DNA of 64,000 nt from Channa striata (Eukaryota; Chordata; Actinopteri; Anabantiformes; Channidae): NCBI GenBank assembly GCA_033026295.1, contig CM065170.1, positions 20,718,040 through 20,782,039 of the forward strand. The letters are read 5' to 3'. The notes beneath the pieces are model-generated. The model was not told where the DNA came from, ran no database searches, and was given only the letters and a program-made list of their open reading frames with translations. How positions within the stretch are numbered: the stretch's first letter is position 1; every line of letters begins with the position of its first letter. Positions 33,201 through 45,704 of the stretch are shown in pieces. The translations under genes were made by a program, and so were the position numbers.

Positions 33201-35328
33201 TTGTGGGTCTTTCTTTGTTTAATAGAAGAGAACCAACAATTTTATTCATGTCTTTAGATCAAAATTATTGCCCATCTTGATGTGACCAATTTACTGTTAG
33301 GGCCATGGCTATGACAAGGCTAAATCTGAAGTTACATGGAGCAGTCAGCGTTCACTTCAAATCAGTGTAATAATTTATAAGCTTCAAATGCCATTATTTT
33401 GACAGTTTTAATTGTTTTTTTTTTTTTGTAATATAGCTTCTTCTCGTCCTAAGCAGGCCAACCAGAGGAACATCAATATTTACAGTTTATACACTCAGAT
33501 AGAAATAAAATGATGTGCTAGATTTGTTATCGTCATATTGAGGGCCGAAGGCCAGTTTTGTCAGAAAAGCAATATTTACCTGCAAAGAATGACTTTTTTC
33601 TAGAGTAGTCATCAATTTTAAGGGCTGGGTTACAGCTTTAGATTTTTTTTTTGCAGTGCTATTAATTTGCAGCACTGGATGACATCACGCAAAGAAAGCA
33701 TAGCATACTGGTTACAATTAGGTGGGAATTAATTGGAGCCACAGGCTTGTTCATCCAGTAAATAATTAAAGGACAAATCCTGCAACTGCTTGGACACCAA
33801 ACAGGAGTACAACACCCAAGTCCAGTGCAATATGAGGATCAATAAAAGGGCTTTTATGGAAATGACTAGAAAGGAGAGATTCTGAAATCAAGCTGTGATG
33901 AATAGGCTGGTAAGGGGGGGCGTGCAGGAATCAATAGCAGATGATTAATTCCTGGCAGTGTAATGGTAGCAAGCTAAGTCTCCCCAGGAAGTCTGAGCCT
34001 TTTCCAACACTGTACAGTATATGTGTGTGGAAAATTCTGTGTGTGCCTTGTCTTTCTTGGTGAGAGTGTACCCACTTATTTCTTATCTAATTATATTTTG
34101 AGTTTTGGGTGTTTCCACAATCATTTACCTATTAGTTGAGACCGACGTGGACTTCACTGGATGTTAACTTAGGTAAATAATTTCTGCTGCTGTGCAATGG
34201 AACTAATATTTGGGCAAAACACATATTATACACTGTATGCTGTCAACACTGTTATTCTTACATACTTACTGTTATTCTTCTCATCCCTCATTGTCTATCT
34301 CCCTTTTTCCATTCCCCAATCCCCTCTTTTTCTCAGTCTCCCACATTTCTGTATGCTTATAGTGTATAGAAATTGCATCACTTCTCTCCTGGTAGATCTG
34401 AGCTGATATGAATCCGGCCACCTGAGGTATCTTAAACAAGACAGGGTGGCATTGTGGTGGCTCATTAGAGTAGTGGTTTAAAACTTTGAAACACTCGTAA
34501 GAAGTTTCTTTTAAGTACGTTAGGGTGTTACCAACTACATCATGGTCCCGTGACCTAAACATCACTACCACTAAAAGTCCAGTTTGTGATTTTATTTATT
34601 GCAAGTATCGCTTCTACAAAAGCCTTTCTTGTTAAGTTACAAACTAAACGAGGCTTTAAAGATGAATTAATGAGATGAGTCACTGCCTCTTCTTTCCAAA
34701 ATCAGCCTCCATTTCCTCTTACTGTCTGCATCATGGGTCTAGCATGTTCCTTTTGTGATGTCATTGCAGGTATTAGAGACATAGCTGATATCTGACCAAT
34801 TACCCACATTCAAGACATCAGACAACATCTGGAAGGTCCCTAAACCTTCAGAACATTTTATTGCAGACTAGGGACTTTTTAGTGGGTAACAGTGCGGCCC
34901 AGGGCTAAAAATAGACCCAGGTTCCTTCAGAGGAAAAGCAGGTAAAGAAAGTTCAACACAAAGTGACCCTGTGGGAAAGCCCTTTTGGCATCAAAATCCC
35001 CTCCAACACTTTCAGCAGTTCCCCCTTTTTTGCAGTAGGCATTTTAGTACGATGATAGTAGTGTTGGTTTTTTTCAAGTTTAAAGAAATGGTCCACAAAG
35101 TTACAAGTTTTTGCTTTGGTTTAAACTTCTCCAGCTAGAAAAATATCAGGCTGCTTTTAATGCTACCTATTTTTCATCAACTAATCAACTGAACAAAAAC
35201 AGATAGCTGTGTGCTGCAAAACCAAAACAATAAGATAAAAATGCCAACAGAAAGATACAGTGTTCAGAGAATAGAAAGATGCAGAAATGTTATACATTGT
35301 AACATTACTGTATTAAAATCTCAATCAC
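30236..35328. other. long intergenic stretch, no gene
   Basis: Five kilobases without a motif-bearing frame. Items seen: a SINE/L2-like tail scrap at about 31005-31040 (GTGCTTTGGATAAAAGCGCT), and a T-rich segment at about 31713-32010 that starts TGTGTCATGCC and contains TATAATAAAG, like a decayed LTR without a clear end. A 71-codon minus frame at 32929-33144 has protein-like composition but no known relative. Confidence 0.4.
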
Positions 35329-35789
35329 TGTAACAGACACCTTCCGTCCTTGCTCCTGAATGCTGGCATCAGATTTAAAAGGGCTTTCTGAGTTAGGATT
35401 TTGGACACTTTTGTATGCTCCTCCACCCTTTGCCTTTCATTGTCATCATTATAACCCTTGTGTGTTTGTAGTCAAGGACTTGTGTCGTGGTTCGTTCTGT
35501 TGCATCTCCCTAATTTTGTTCAGCTTTTCTCAAATCCCCAACTTAGATACTGTTTGTGAGTCTGTTGATAGTTCTAGGTTTGTTAGTCTCCTCATTAACA
35601 GTGGTTTTGGATTAAAGTTCTTGCCAACTTACTAGAGTGATTTAGTTATAGTCTAAGTCTCTGCCTTTGAGTTATGATAGTATCAGTAGAACCTGCATTA
35701 ATTACTAAGTGTATCAGTAGATCATGTGCCAATAAACCTTCTGCACTCTTGGCACATCTAAGCTTCTGCTTTTGGGTCCTATAGTTACA
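35329..35789 (+). mobile_element. solo LTR-like unit
   Basis: Begins TGTAACAGAC and ends ATAGTTACA, so TGTAAC/GTTACA form a 6-bp terminal inverted repeat of TG...CA type. It contains CCAATAAACC near the right end as a likely polyadenylation signal. Flanking five bases (ATCAC and AGATG) do not match, so it is not a clean solo LTR; the right end abuts RTE sequence directly. Confidence 0.45.
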
Positions 35790-36216
35790 AGATGGAAGGA
35801 GTATTTTGAGGAGCTGATGAATGAGGAAAATGACAGGGAAAGAAGGGAGGAAGATGTGGATGATGTGGATGTTGTGGAGCAGGAATTAGCAGAGATTACA
35901 AAGGATGAGGTGAGGAAGGCTCTGAAAAGGATGAAGAGCAGAAAGGCTGTTGGTCCTGATGACGTACCTGTGGAGGTGCTGAAGTGTCTAGGAGAGACAG
36001 CAGTGGATTTTCTAACCAGTCTGTTTAACAGGATTCTAGAAAGTGAGAAGATGTCTGAGGAATGGAGGAGAAGTGTTCTGGTGCTGATCTTTAAGAACAA
36101 GGGTGACACACAGAACTGTAGCAACTACAGAGGGATAAAGCTGATGAGTCACACAATGAAGCTGTGGGAAAGAGTAGTGGAAGCCAGGCTTAGGAAGGAG
36201 GTGGAGTCCAGGACAT
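35790..36216 (+). pseudogene. RTE reverse transcriptase, N-terminal part of RT
   Basis: Open frame (35772-36218) reading TRWKEYFEELMNEEND, a long acidic linker, EVRKALKRMKSRKAVGPDDV, WRRSVLVLIFKNKGD and NYRGIKLMSHTMKLWERV. These are the RTE linker and RT fingers. The endonuclease is missing. The frame is cut at 36216 by an L2 3' end and the RTE continues at 36947. Confidence 0.82.
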
Positions 36217-36946
36217 GACCACTTCGGTCCCAAAATGCAGGCCTACTTATGGTTCCCATAATTTCCAATAATAGAATGGGAGGCAGAGCCTTTAGCTATC
36301 AAGCTCCTCTCCTGTGGAACCAGCTCCCAGTGCAGATTCGGGAAGCAGACACTACTTTTAAGACTAGGCTCAAAACCTTCCTCTTCGATAAAGCTTATAG
36401 TTGGTTATAGTCATGCTGCTATAGGCTTAGACTGCTGGGGGACTCTGCACTGTCCCACTTTCCTCTTCTCTTCATTTTCTCCTCTCACCCCACATTTATA
36501 ATGTCACCACTGTATGACATTAACTCTGTATCTTCTTTTTCCCATAGTCGTCTTTCTCCCTCTCTGTCCCCCTCTCTCTGTCCCTGTCTTCAGGTGTCCC
36601 CGGATTTGGCGTTGTGTGTCCTCCAGTGCGCAGCTACTGGTCCTACTAACCTGCCCCATGTTCTGATGTTGCCTTTGTTGCTCTGTTCTTTTCTCTCTCC
36701 ACTTTCCACTCATCCCAATCGGTCAAGGCAGATGGCCGCCCACCCTGAGCCTGGTTCTGCTGGAGGTTTCTTCCGTTAAAGGGAGTTTTTCCTCTCCACT
36801 GTTGCCTATGGCTGCTCAAGGGGGATTTGTTGGGTTTTCTCTAAATGTTTGTATAGTCTTGACTTTATTATGTAAAGTGCCTTGAGATGGCCTTCTTGTA
36901 AATTGGCGCTAAATAAATAAAGTTGAATTGAATTGAATTGAATTGA
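36217..36946 (+). mobile_element. L2 LINE 3' end inside an RTE copy
   Basis: Begins in L2 ORF2 (GACCACTTCGGTCCCAAAAT) and runs to (TTGAA)n at about 36923-36946. It carries the C-terminal L2 peptide FLFDKAYSWL and the complete 3' UTR. RTE sequence lies on both sides in the same orientation, but 60-100 codons of RTE between the flanks are missing. Confidence 0.85.
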
Positions 36947-37851
36947 GTGGAATGTATGAGAGGAGCATGACGGGGGTGAGATGTGCAGTAGGTCAGACAG
37001 AAGAGTTCAAGGTGGAGGTGGGACTACACCAAGGATCGGCTTTGAGTCCCTTCTTGTTTGCTATGCTGATGGACAGGTTGACAGATGAGGTCAGACAGAA
37101 ATCTCCCTGGACAATGATGTTTGCAGATGACATTGTGATTTGCAGTGAGAGTAGAGAGCAGGTGGAGGAACAGCTGGACAGGTGGAGGCATAAAAGTCAG
37201 TCGTAGAAAGACAGAAAACATGTGTCTAAACGAGAGGGAGCAAGGTAGAAACGTGAGGTTACAGGGGGCTGAGGTGAAGAAGGTGCAGGACTTTAAGTAC
37301 TTGGGGTCAACAGTTCAGTGTAATGGGGAGTGTGGAAAAAAGGTGAAGAGGCGAGTGCAGGCGGGTTGGAATGGGTGGAGGAAAGTGTCAGGAAGACTCA
37401 AAGGAAAGGTGTACAAGACAGTGGTGAGACCAGCTCTGCTCTATGGGCTAGAGACAGTAGCAGTGAGAAAGAGACAAGAGGCAGAGATGGAAGCAGCAGA
37501 GATGAAGATGTTGAGGTTCTCCTTAGGAGTGACAAGGTTGGACAGAATAAGGAACGAGTTCATCAGAGGGACAGCGCACATTGCCTCCATTAGCAACAAA
37601 GTCAGAGAGGCCAGATTGAGATGGTTTGGACATGTGCAGAGGAGGGATAGTGAATATATTGGTAGAACGATGTTGGAGATGGAGTTGCCAGGCAAGAGAG
37701 CGAGAGGATGACCAATGCGGAGATATATGGATGTCTTAACAGAGGACACGAGGTTAGCTGGTGTCAGAGTAGAAGATGCCCAGGATAGAGTGAGGTGGAA
37801 AAGGATGATTCGCTGTGGCAACCCCTAATGGGAAAAGCCGAAAGAGAAGTA
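36947..37851 (+). pseudogene. RTE reverse transcriptase, C-terminal part
   Basis: Continues the RTE of 35790-36216: MYERSMTGVRCAVGQ, FKVEVGLHQGSALSPFLF, MMFADDIVI, a frameshift near 37190, KVSRRKTENMC, FKYLGSTVQ, YGLETVAVRKRQ, LRWFGHVQRRD, a stop (TGA for Arg) after ELPGKRARG, then RRYMDVLTED and MIRCGNP. A 13-codon segment present in the 26.8-kb copy (GVLCDRRVSAR) is deleted here. The 3' UTR is GGGAAAAGCCGAAAGAG. Confidence 0.83.
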
Positions 37852-38277
37852 GTTACAGTATCTAGATATGCCACATTCTGTGGCCGAAAAGGTCCGTTGG
37901 AACTCTGTATTCTCACAAAAAATTGTCTTTTGTCCAGAGCTGATCTGAAAGGATTTACTGTGACTGGGACTCTGAAAATACTAAGAGACAGCTCCACCTT
38001 GTCTTCTTCGTTCTGGTTTAAAATCAATAAAGTAGCTGTTACAGCACTTAAAATGTGTACTGCTGTCTGCTGTTTTGATATTTGTGTCATGATAATCTTG
38101 CAGGTATAAACAGTTTGACAGTTGGTACTTATCAGTTCAGCCAGCATGTATGTTAAATCACATTCTCTTAATGCTGGGCTTGATTGGCCCTGTGCTCTGA
38201 ATGAACAAATTACAAGCAGAGATCACAAAGTTTTTAAACAAATCACCAGACTGTGGCAATATTTAAGTCAAGGATCA
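37852..38277. other. no gene seen
   Basis: Unremarkable sequence between the RTE end and the hAT target duplication. Confidence 0.45.
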
Positions 38278-38285
38278 AACTAAGT

Positions 38286-39074
38286 CAGGGGTCGGCAACC
38301 TGCGGCTCCGGATCTGCGTGAGGCTCTTCAGCCTCCTTGTAACGGCTCCCTTTGGCCTTGACAAAATTAATAAATAAATAAATAAATAAAGGGTATTTCT
38401 TAATTCATTTGCATTTATATATTGTCATTCTTAGTTTGTTTTGTTGCACAGTTAACTTGAAGTTTGAGTTGATGTCATCTAAGTTTAAAAAAGCTATTTT
38501 TAATTTATAATTTGTCAACGAAAATATACGTCAGATCAACTTCACCAGCCTTCGCCTTCACCTGCTGGCGACTTTTGAAGTGTGCGAACCCTGCAATAGC
38601 GAACTTCAAACGCAGAAGTCAAGTTTAAACAGGTATGAACAATAGCATTTAATTAGCTATTATTTTCCCCAAAAGAACAACAACATTAATTTCAGACTCC
38701 GAGCTGATGTAGGTTCTTGTATGTTCAGGGGCTTCAGTTAATTGCAGGCTGAGCAAAAAACCAGAAGAGGACGATAGAACACTGACATGGACTTGTCAAA
38801 GAAGTTTCTAATTTTATTTTTATTTTTAAAGCTGCTAAACTACAGCTAATTTTTTTATTCATAGTAAAGTGGGCTAGTTTTGTTTTACGTTTAAACAAAT
38901 ATAGGAAGGACTTAAATAGGCCCACAGTTCACAGTTCACAAATTTATTTCAAAGTAGGCCTACAAACACACACTGCACATCTGTTGCTGTATTCAGTGGT
39001 TGTAACAATTAAAATTAAACTTTTGGCAGAAGAGGGGGCAAAATGGCTCTTTTGATAAAGGTTGCAGACCCCTG
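38286..39074. mobile_element. hAT-type MITE with target duplication
   Basis: Left end CAGGGGTCGGCAACC, right end GGTTGCAGACCCCTG: 15-bp terminal inverted repeats with one mismatch. The flanking 8-mers AACTAAGT (38278-38285) and ATCTAAGT (39075-39082) match at 7 of 8 positions, the hAT signature. Sub-terminal motifs (TGCGGCTC, ATGGCTCTTTTGAT) are typical of fish hAT MITEs. It contains an (AAAT)n run at 38365-38390 and no transposase. Confidence 0.78.
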
Positions 39075-39082
39075 ATCTAAGT

Positions 39083-39354
39083 GATCTGCTGTGAAAGTTT
39101 AAAACTAGGAATTGAATGACTTTGTTCACCTGCTCACCAACCAGTACCACTCCAGGATGCCCTTGTGCTTGTGAACAATCTGCTGCATACTCGCCGACCT
39201 GCTTTTCCCTTCTAAAGAAACACAAGACACAGATTCTGCTTTGCAACCCCAGACTGAGATCCTACACTTCTTTCTCTGCCTCTATAACCTCTGTTCTGAA
39301 ATAAACCTATAATAATCTCCATCGTACTGCTCTCTTGTTTTTTGGGTTCTACAG
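39083..39354 (+). other. possible LTR 3' end
   Basis: Contains CTGAAATAAACC, then a CT-rich region and ends GGGTTCTACA at about 39354, the form of the end of a fish LTR. No start was found. Confidence 0.35.
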
Positions 39355-39359
39355 AACAC

Positions 39360-39835
39360 AAGCCTAGTTTCAAAAGTGTCTGCTTCCCAATCTGGGAGCT
39401 GGTTCCACAGGAGCTTGATAGCTAAAGGCTTTGGAAATTCTGGGAACCACAAGTAGGCCTGCATTCTGGGGCCAAAGTTGTTTATTAGGATGATGTGTTA
39501 CTAGGAGATCTTCAAATGTGCAGCTACTGGTCCTACCAAACCTGCCCAATGTTTTGTTGTTGCTTTCGTTGCTCTTTTCTTTTCTCTCCCCTTTCTACTC
39601 ACCCCAGTCAGTCAAGGCAGATGGCCTCCAACCCTGAGCCTGTTTCTGCTGGAGTTTTCTTCCCTTAAAGAGAGTTTTTCCTCTCCACTGTTGCCTATAG
39701 CTGCTCAAGGGGGATTGGTTGGGTTTTCTCTAAATGTCTTTATAGTTTTGACTTTATTATGTACAGTGCATTGCGATGCTGTTACTGTGAATTGGTGTTA
39801 ATTAAATTAAGTTGAATTGAATTAAACTGAATTAA
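39360..39835 (+). mobile_element. L2 LINE insertion with 5' inversion
   Basis: The left piece (39360-39513) is L2 ORF2 end on the minus strand (CCACAAGTAGGCCTGCATTC). The right piece (39514-39835) is L2 3' UTR on + (GTGCAGCTACTGGTCCTACC to the GTTGAATTGAATT tail). About 250 bases between the two parts are missing. This inverted-then-direct order is what twin priming during LINE insertion produces. Confidence 0.72.
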
Positions 39836-40618
39836 TAAAAGGTGAAGGCTGACTAAAGAGACAAAAATGAGAAGTCAGCGTGAGTATTATCATGCAAGAG
39901 TTCCCTCCAACTAAAGCTAATTGTGTTTTGCAGATCTGTCTTGCAGAGTTTCCTCAGACAACACATTTTCTGCTAACTTTCTATCAACAGACAACCTGGA
40001 TAAGTGACAACATCAATCACAACAGAAATACCGCCTAGTGGTTAGGGTTAGCTCAGCATTAAAAAGATTTAATGCTGCTATGATTGACCCGTGTCAGGAA
40101 ACCTAGTCAGACACATGCAACCTAGTCAGAGTGGCCATAGTCATTTAAGTTAACTATGTGTTTGGGTAAAAGCATAGAGACCATTGTCATGGCAAAAACA
40201 GTGGTGAATGCTAAGATATAATCTGTGAAGAGGTGTGAGGCTTAAGGTGGCTGAAGGTGCTTGTGCTACTCCAGGATGGAGAGGAATGCTAGATTTGACG
40301 TGCTTTAATGCCAACCACTGAAAGCATCTTATGATAATAGGTGCGACTGCCCCACAGCTGGTAGTCATTAAAATTTTTCTTCATTGAAACAGGAAAGACT
40401 GTGAAACCAAAATTAAACACGGAGTTGCAGAGACTACAGGATGAGTCTAGGAGAGTTGAACAGCAAGCAGAAAAAGAAAGAAAGAGGCTCCAGTGACTCA
40501 AAAAGGACCATCCATCTCCAAGGTCCAAGGTCAACAAATTGATCTGAACTTTAATCAGTTCTTGTTTAGTTCTCTATTTGTATTTGATCACATTCAGTTT
40601 GTACTGTTTTTGAAATCT
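39836..40618. other. no gene seen
   Basis: No motif-bearing frame. Frames at 40150-40537 (-) look like chance. Confidence 0.4.
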
Positions 40619-40623
40619 ATTTG

Positions 40624-41304
40624 TGTTACAGCCCTAGGCCTCTTGGTTGTCTTTTGCAGGGGCATTCCTTATGTAGATCTGCTGTGTCAACATTCCTCCC
40701 TGATTGGTGGTTCAACAGAACTACTGTGACCAGCCCATCACCAGCTGCATCAATCAAGATCTCCATCTCCGTCGTCCTATTGGTACGGCCTACAGGCATT
40801 CTCCACTCACCTGTCAAGACCAATCTCAGCACTTGTTAAAAACCCTGCCAATCAGTCATTCAGGGCGGCTGCAGCATAGAGAGCAGCATGCCTCTGGGTT
40901 GGTTGTTGGCTCGATTGAGGGTTCGTTTGGTTCCGAGTTGTGTGGCCTTTGTTGAGCTCTGGCACCTGACCTCACTAACAAAGTGAAGCTTGATGAGCTT
41001 GTAAAGCCTAGAACGGTTTTCTTTGATTATTTTAGTAAGGGCAGGATATTGTCTAGTTAACCTTAGGTTTTAGGGATGCTGCATTGTACCTATGTTGCAC
41101 GAACTTTGATAGTTTGTTTTTTTACTGTTTTGTTTTTTGACGTGCTGTTAACTTTGTATCCTCTTCCTTAGTTCCCCTTACATACTGTTGTTTGGTTGTA
41201 TATTGTACATTTAACCCCTATTGTTTTACCTTAAAAATAAATTATCTGAATATTAGATTTTTTTTTCCTATTCTTATGTTACTCCCTTTTACAGGGTTGT
41301 AACA
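40624..41304 (+). mobile_element. solo LTR
   Basis: Ends TGTTACAGCCCT and AGGGTTGTAACA are inverted repeats (11 of 12). The five bases before (ATTTG) and after (ATTTT) match at 4 of 5. A polyadenylation-type TAAAAATAAATTATC precedes the end. At 681 bp it has the size and ends of a Ty3/Gypsy-type LTR. No internal region is attached. Confidence 0.65.
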
Positions 41305-42221
41305 ATTTTTAATGTATTTTCAGTTAGTCCTAATTATTCTGTTGATCTTCCATCATAAAGATATATCAAACATTGTTAAACAACATTGCCGTGGATCTTT
41401 GTATTTGTCACTTTTATCTCAAAATAAATGTATCCATTCAACCCTGTTACTCATATCATTAGAATGAAACTACTTAAGTAGATTTCAACCATTTTATTGC
41501 CATCTATTTTGAATGTTTATATATATGTTGTATTTGAGCAAATACGTCAAAAAAGTTTAAAGAAGAGTGATGTCTACCATTGTGCTGCTTCACCTCTTTT
41601 GTAAATGCTGTGAGAGAGGAAAGTCCCATTCTTGTATGATGGAGTATTCTAGCTGCTCAAGAGTTCTGGGCCTATTTTTGCCAAATTTTTTAACTTTATG
41701 ATGAAGTCATGGCATTTTAAATTAGCTTTGACCCAGAGAACACGGATTGCATGGCGAATCGTGTTCCAGACCCCATGCAATGATGTCCAGCTGAGAATCC
41801 TGCCTGTTTTTAATGCAGTGCCACCTGAAGGTCGAAAAAGTACACACATCCATTTTTGACGTTCGCCCTTTACCCTTCAGAGATTCCTCCCGAATCTTTT
41901 GATGATGTTATTTACTATAGATTGTGGGATTAATTTTATGTTGAGGAACATTTTACTGAATTTGTTCCACATTTTTGGATGTAGTATGTCTCAGATCAGT
42001 GAACCTCTTCCCAACCATTTGAGAGGCTCTGCTTCTCTTAAATGCTCCTTTTATGTCCAGTCATGTTACTGACCTGCTGCCTATTAACCTAATTAATTGT
42101 CAAATGCTCCTCCATTTGTTTCTGATTTACAGCAATTACTTTACCGGCCTGTTGTTACCACTGTGTTGTGCTGTCAAATTCAAAATGAGCAAATATTTTC
42201 CATGAAATGGTAAAATATAAA
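41305..42221. other. probable decayed DNA-transposon sequence
   Basis: The phrases AAATGCTCCTCCATTTGTTT, CAAATTCAAAATGAGCAAAT and TTTCCATGAAATGGTAAAAT near 42100-42215 recall a very common fish dispersed repeat. The minus frame 41649-41849 may be its coding scrap (CHDFIIKLKNLAKIGPELLS). The class is not established. Confidence 0.35.
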
Positions 42222-43312
42222 AACATTAATTTCCTCGAATTAGGGTACCAGGTTCAATTTTAAGCGGAACCGCACTATAATTATTATATTATCTGAACCG
42301 TTAATGGTCCAAAGTAACAATAGAATGAAGTAACAACAATTTAACCCAAAGATCAGTCTCTTGTTATGAGTTCTTTTCGTTTCAGTGACTTCTGTCTGCT
42401 TAACTGAAGAAAGACAAACACAGAACCAGTTTTAATTATTTATTAACCTACAACTACTGAGAATATTTAAGTATGGGTACGTATATGGATATATGGAATA
42501 AATGGAATCAACGAATAGACAACAAAACATGAAACAACCAATTCTAAGTAAACAGATAAATTGTGCAGGTATGCGTGTGATGAATTTGGGCTAGAGGAAA
42601 GGATTCGAGTCCCTATTTACCTCTAAGTAACGGAAATTATATTTTACAAACTCTACAAAGAAACTTCATAAAGGCTCCAATGGCTTATTGGCTTTACGGA
42701 CACCAGAATTTTCATAGAACATGAAAGAGATAATAAGAGAAGATGAAATCTTTGTTCGGTAGAATCACACAAAGTCAAATATAGATTTCTCTTTTCATCA
42801 AGCCCAAAATCTCATACTCTAAAATAAAGCAACTTCTTACAATTGTTATACTGTGGAGGTTAAAATGCTTAAACAACATGATTACTGCGTGTAATATTCA
42901 ATGTCGCATTTCAACATACAGGTGAGAGTCCTGATTTAGACAAATAGACGGAATCCAATGATTATTACATGGAAAGTTAGCTTTGTCTAATACCTATTAA
43001 TACACAGTCAGAACACACAACAACAATTAGAAAGTCATTCACGCATTATCTGGACATCGCAGCGGATTAATATAACAGGATAATGCTAACATTTACATAA
43101 CTAAGGTGTGCATGAATATGTAACATGTATGTGTAATATACAGAATTAACAGAAGAATATGACATTGCGCCTTAACTTTCAGACAACAAATTAATGCAGT
43201 TTTGTTTCTTTCTATAGACGAATATCTTCGGGATGCATTTATAATTTTCACCCAAGGGTGGCAATGTTGTGCCGTGTTACTCTTTTACGTCATTCTGAAT
43301 TAAAACGTTTAT
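42222..43312. repeat. dispersed repeat, copy B (unidentified)
   Basis: Homologous to 8991-10660 at both ends with about 80% identity by eye, but the middle (about 42730-42925) is shorter and different. No coding frame. See copy A. Confidence 0.65.
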
Positions 43313-45060
43313 TTTATAACTCCGTCATTTCTCGTCGTAGAAAGGACGGTATCATGTCAGATTGTTCCAAATTTGCTTCTGAACACATTGGTCTGAGTTT
43401 TATGAAGTTTGATAGCTGATTTGTCCCTGTTTTGGGGTTTGAGTTTAAACAAAGTCTTTCTGTCTCAAGTAGTTTCACACCTCAAGTTTTATGGTTGTCT
43501 TGCAAATTCTTTTCCAGAGAGCTGGTACCATCTCGATAAGAACGTCATTTGCAAGTGAGTTAGGAGACAGTCTTGGGTCTGGTAGATGAAAAGACTCATG
43601 GCAAAATTTATGCAAATGGCATGAGTGTCAATTTGGGGCTTTAAGCCAGATGTGGTTTGTTTGTTTTACTCAGTTCTTTTTGGTGTTATCTGGTCCTGGG
43701 GAGGATAGAGCTGGATTGTTTTATAAAGAAAGTTTATTGCCGGGTCAGTCTACCTCCCCCTTGCTTTCCACGTGGGGATTGGATTCCAAACTCCTGTTGT
43801 CCTAGGTTTAGGTTTGATAACACAGAAATGGATGCTACATTATTATTGGAAAGACGAGTGGAAGTTCAAAAGTTGCTGTGAGTCAAGACTTGTTTGAAAT
43901 TAAATTTGTATTTAGGTTTAAACGTGCCTTTCTTTAACGGTAAATGACTTATTACACAGCATTTTAAGCTATAACTTTTTCAGGTTCCTGAGTATATTTT
44001 AACGGGTTGCACCAAGGGAAGTGCAAAACAGATAATATATCACAAAAAGTGTAAAATGAATGCCAGACCTGGACAATTCAAATAGTTTGCTGGTTTTAAT
44101 AGCTTTATCCTTAATCCGTAACAGAAAAAGTTTGTTTTCAAAAGTGTTGATTCCCAAATTGCCTTTTAACACTAAAAAACCCTCGTACACCTTGCAAGGT
44201 TTATACTGCTGATGAACATCTTCTCATCCCACTGTCAGAGTAAATCTAAACTGGAACACCCTCCTCTGTTCCAAATTCTATTCATATCGTCCCACCCCCC
44301 GGTTTTGATCTCTCCCATTGATCAGTTCTATTTATCTGCACAATTCTCGCAATGTCTCATTGGTCGTGTTCTAATTACTTCGGCCTTCTAATTCGTTGTC
44401 AAGGCACCAGTCTACGCCCTACCTTGAGGAGTAGTTCCTTCCTACGCGAAAGGCTATTTTGTCACGAGCTGGCAGATAGAGGGGTACGTTTGCGGTGACT
44501 GTGACAAAATTGATAATGTAAATATAACGTGCTTGTTGTGAAAATATGAGAATTGTCGAGGAGTTATCACAGTTTATTAGCATTCTGAAGACTTACTGAG
44601 CTCCGACAATGTGGCGTGTGCGTTTAAAGGTTTGGCTGTTATACTTTGATTGATTGGATTTTTCCCACTATCACAATGTCGTGTTTTAGCTTAAGAAGTG
44701 CATATATTCCTATAAATGATAAGCTGTTATTAACTACATGTTAATATAACACTCCTTTACCATAAATGCCTCGATGTTGTCATATGATGATTTAGTATGT
44801 TTCTATGCTGTAAACCCTGTTTACTGTTTCACTTTACAGTATTTCAAAAAACAGTAACATTACTGTAAGTACAACACTTTAATTTCAGCGGGTTTCAACA
44901 GTCTTTTCTCACAGTTATTAACATAACAGGCCAAAAAAAGGAGTAATGGACTACATGTTTAGTTACTGTATTTAACACATCCATTTGTCCGCTTCTATCC
45001 TGATTCTTCAGAGAATGGATTATTATCCACTTTTTCACATCAAGCCTTTGTCCTGTGAAC
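43313..45060. other. no gene seen
   Basis: No recognised feature. The 74-codon frame 43657-43881 (+) has no motif. Confidence 0.4.
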
Positions 45061-45143
45061 CCACCCTCCACCCTTCGCCGGAAGCGCTAAGGGTGGCCCA
45101 GGCCTATCACAGGCCGGGGTCATCTGAGGCTTGAAGGGTGAAG

Positions 45144-45560
45144 ATGCCTGAACAGGTGAGGGAGGAGGCAAAGGCTCGTATCCGGCTGAGAGGAGGAGAC
45201 CCCCAGAGTGAGCCGCTGGTGCTTAGTGACAGTGGGCTCCAGTTTGGGCAGTACAGAGGGCAGACGTTCCAGTGGCTGCTTAGCAATGATGTAGGCTATG
45301 CAGTGGGCCTGCTGGCATCCCACCAGCAGGAGCGGGACAGCGGGGACACTTCAAGTTCTCCACTGATGGGGATTTAGGATGTCCTCGCTTCCTACGCCGA
45401 GCTGTTCCGTGAGATGGTGACAGCTGTAACTAGTCACTGTGCCACTGAGGGCTCTCTGCCTGTGCAGAACCAGGACCAGAGGCCAGTGGGTTTCGGCGCT
45501 CATGCACGGAAGAGGCACATCTCCCTTTACGAGACACACACACAGTCAGTTTTGCACTGA
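45144..45560 (+). pseudogene. unnamed family: N-terminal exon
   Basis: From ATG 45144: MPEQVREEAKARIRLRG, then a compact motif LVLSDSGLQFGQYRGQTFQW, NDVGYAVGLLASHQQER and SSPLM. A TAG at 45375-45377 replaces what is probably a Lys or Asn codon, since the frame continues with family-like sequence (ASYAELFREMV, VGFGAHARKRHISLYE) to TGA 45558. The first part may be a small DNA- or protein-binding module; its function is unknown. I take it as exon 1 because no second stop occurs before a plausible intron. Confidence 0.5.
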
Positions 45561-45704
45561 GATAACTTGGCTTCATTACACATCATTTAGATTTTCACTA
45601 AATATGTTGTTATTTTCTGTTCACAAATTGCAGTTTCAACAGTGCTGGATATAGATTAGCAGGTGAAATGTTGCAATTTGTGTAGTTAAATCTTGCTTCT
45701 GCAG

